Below, in pieces: positions 5,587 through 6,427 of a DNA stretch of 6,427 nt; position 1 is the stretch's first letter; each line of letters opens with the position of its first letter. The position numbers and the translations under genes are program-made. Source of the DNA: UKL13-2 sp043793345 (GTDB lineage Bacteria; Pseudomonadota; Gammaproteobacteria; Burkholderiales; Usitatibacteraceae); the NCBI GenBank assembly GCA_043793345.1, contig JAYVXF010000126.1, positions 1-6,427 on the forward strand. The letters are read 5' to 3'. The notes below the pieces were generated by a model. It did not search any database. It was given only the letters and a program-made list of their open reading frames with translations, and was not told where the DNA came from.

Positions 5587-6396
5587 ATGGCAGCCGAAAT
5601 AGTACAAACCCCCACTACGTACATAAATCATCACCTCGCGTTCAACTCGCATGAGGTAGGTGGAGGTTTCTGGACTATCCATCTGGACACGCTGATTACC
5701 TCGATTTTTCTAGGGGCTATCGCGTTTGGTTTTCTCTGGTGGGTGGTGCGCGGTGCCACATCGGGTGTGCCCGGCAAGCGGCAAGCGTTTGTCGAATTGC
5801 TGTTCGATTTTGTCAATGAACAAGCCCGTGGCATCTTCACCCATGGCGACACCAACAAGTTCGTCGCGCCTTTAGCGCTGACGGTATTCGTGTGGATATT
5901 GGTGATGAATTCGATGGATTTTCTGCCCATCGATATCATGGCCGTATTCTATGAACATGTCCTGCACCAGCATAACTGGCGCGGCGTACCCACCGCCGAC
6001 GTGAATACCACCTTTGCGCTGGCCCTTTCTGTATGGTTTTTGATGTTGTACTTCAACGTCAAAGTTAAGGGCTTGGGCGGCTGGGTGCACGAGTTGTTTT
6101 GCTCGCCCTTCGGTTCAAATCCGTTGCTTTGGGTGTTTAACCTGATGTTCAATATTGTCGAGTACGTTTCCAAACCACTCTCGCATTCGCTACGGCTTTT
6201 CGGCAATATGTACGCTGGCGAAATTATTTTCCTGCTGCTGGGTATGTGGGCCGCGACTGGTGTGGTCGGCACAATCATGGGCGCGATCCTTGGTGCCGGC
6301 TGGTCCGTTTTCCATATCCTGATCGTTGTCTTACAGGCCTACATCTTCATGATGCTGACGGTGGTTTATATCAGCCTTGCGCACGAGCACCATTAA
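5587..6396 (+). CDS. atpB: F1Fo ATP synthase subunit a (AtpB)
   Basis: Subunit a is the inner-membrane stator that forms the two proton half-channels next to the c-ring. The product is 269 aa, against 271 in E. coli. Arg203, in LRLFGNMYAGE, is the essential arginine (E. coli Arg210). Glu212, His243 and Gln250 correspond to E. coli Glu219, His245 and Gln252, so the proton path is intact. Membrane segments lie at about 34-54, 90-113, 140-157, 180-197, 206-225 and 238-262. The conserved PTADVNTTFALAL is at 135-147, and the TSGVPGK stretch at 58-64 looks betaproteobacterial to me. The gene starts 18 nt after atpI, preceded by a weak purine stretch (AAAAGA, 5575-5580). The presence of subunit a implies that atpE and the rest of the operon follow just outside the window. 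Confidence 0.98.
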   Translation: MAAEIVQTPTTYINHHLAFNSHEVGGGFWTIHLDTLITSIFLGAIAFGFLWWVVRGATSGVPGKRQAFVELLFDFVNEQARGIFTHGDTNKFVAPLALTVFVWILVMNSMDFLPIDIMAVFYEHVLHQHNWRGVPTADVNTTFALALSVWFLMLYFNVKVKGLGGWVHELFCSPFGSNPLLWVFNLMFNIVEYVSKPLSHSLRLFGNMYAGEIIFLLLGMWAATGVVGTIMGAILGAGWSVFHILIVVLQAYIFMMLTVVYISLAHEHH

Positions 6397-6427
6397 TTTT
6401 CAAATGACATTACTTAAACATAAGCAA
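6397..6427 (+). other. start of the probable atpB-atpE spacer
   Basis: These 31 AT-rich bases follow the atpB stop and run to the window edge. The ATG at 6404 opens a frame reading MTLLKHKQ, which does not resemble the start of subunit c, so I do not call it. atpE is expected shortly beyond the edge by operon convention, but it is not seen. Confidence 0.5.

Noticed and set aside
1..6427. Search for an undescribed system, mobile element, CRISPR array or RNA gene
   Set aside because: Every long coding stretch is a conserved housekeeping gene. The gaps are short, and I saw no repeat arrays, transposase, inverted terminal repeats or tRNA-like cloverleaf.

Overview
The window is an ordinary-looking, origin-proximal chromosomal segment of a proteobacterium. 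All seven protein genes lie on the + strand in the order mnmE (3' part only) – mnmG – rsmG – parA – parB – atpI – atpB. From memory of genome layouts, this order fits beta- and gammaproteobacteria that keep the ancestral arrangement around oriC. The AtpB and AtpI sequences look betaproteobacterial to me, but I cannot name a genus. Base composition looks moderately GC-rich throughout, and no gene looks foreign by eye.

Layout. Positions 2-646 hold the C-terminal half of MnmE, the tRNA-modification GTPase. A 121-bp gap with a possible promoter follows. Then comes mnmG (768-2687), rsmG 24 nt later (2712-3383), parA 7 nt later (3391-4170), and parB overlapping the parA stop by 4 nt (4167-5024). 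A 175-bp gap follows (5025-5199). It carries a stem-loop over the parB stop codon and a good sigma-70-type promoter. The gap leads into the F1Fo ATP synthase operon, of which atpI (5200-5568) and atpB (5587-6396) are inside the window. The last 31 bases are probably the atpB-atpE spacer.

How the genes work together. MnmE and MnmG form one enzyme complex that modifies the wobble uridine of certain tRNAs. RsmG methylates 16S rRNA. ParA and ParB form the chromosome-partition system. AtpI and AtpB are membrane components of ATP synthase assembly and of the proton channel. mnmG-rsmG-parA-parB is spaced like one transcription unit, and the atp genes have their own promoter.

The most notable non-gene signal is a 16-bp parS site (304-319) inside the mnmE reading frame. 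It is the likely binding site of the ParB encoded 3.8 kb downstream. Other small signals are a stem-loop at the parB stop, a 7-codon in-frame leader ORF that abuts the atpI start codon, and a repeated 9-mer in the parB-atpI gap. I found no mobile element, CRISPR array, rRNA or tRNA gene, toxin-antitoxin pair or undescribed defence system.
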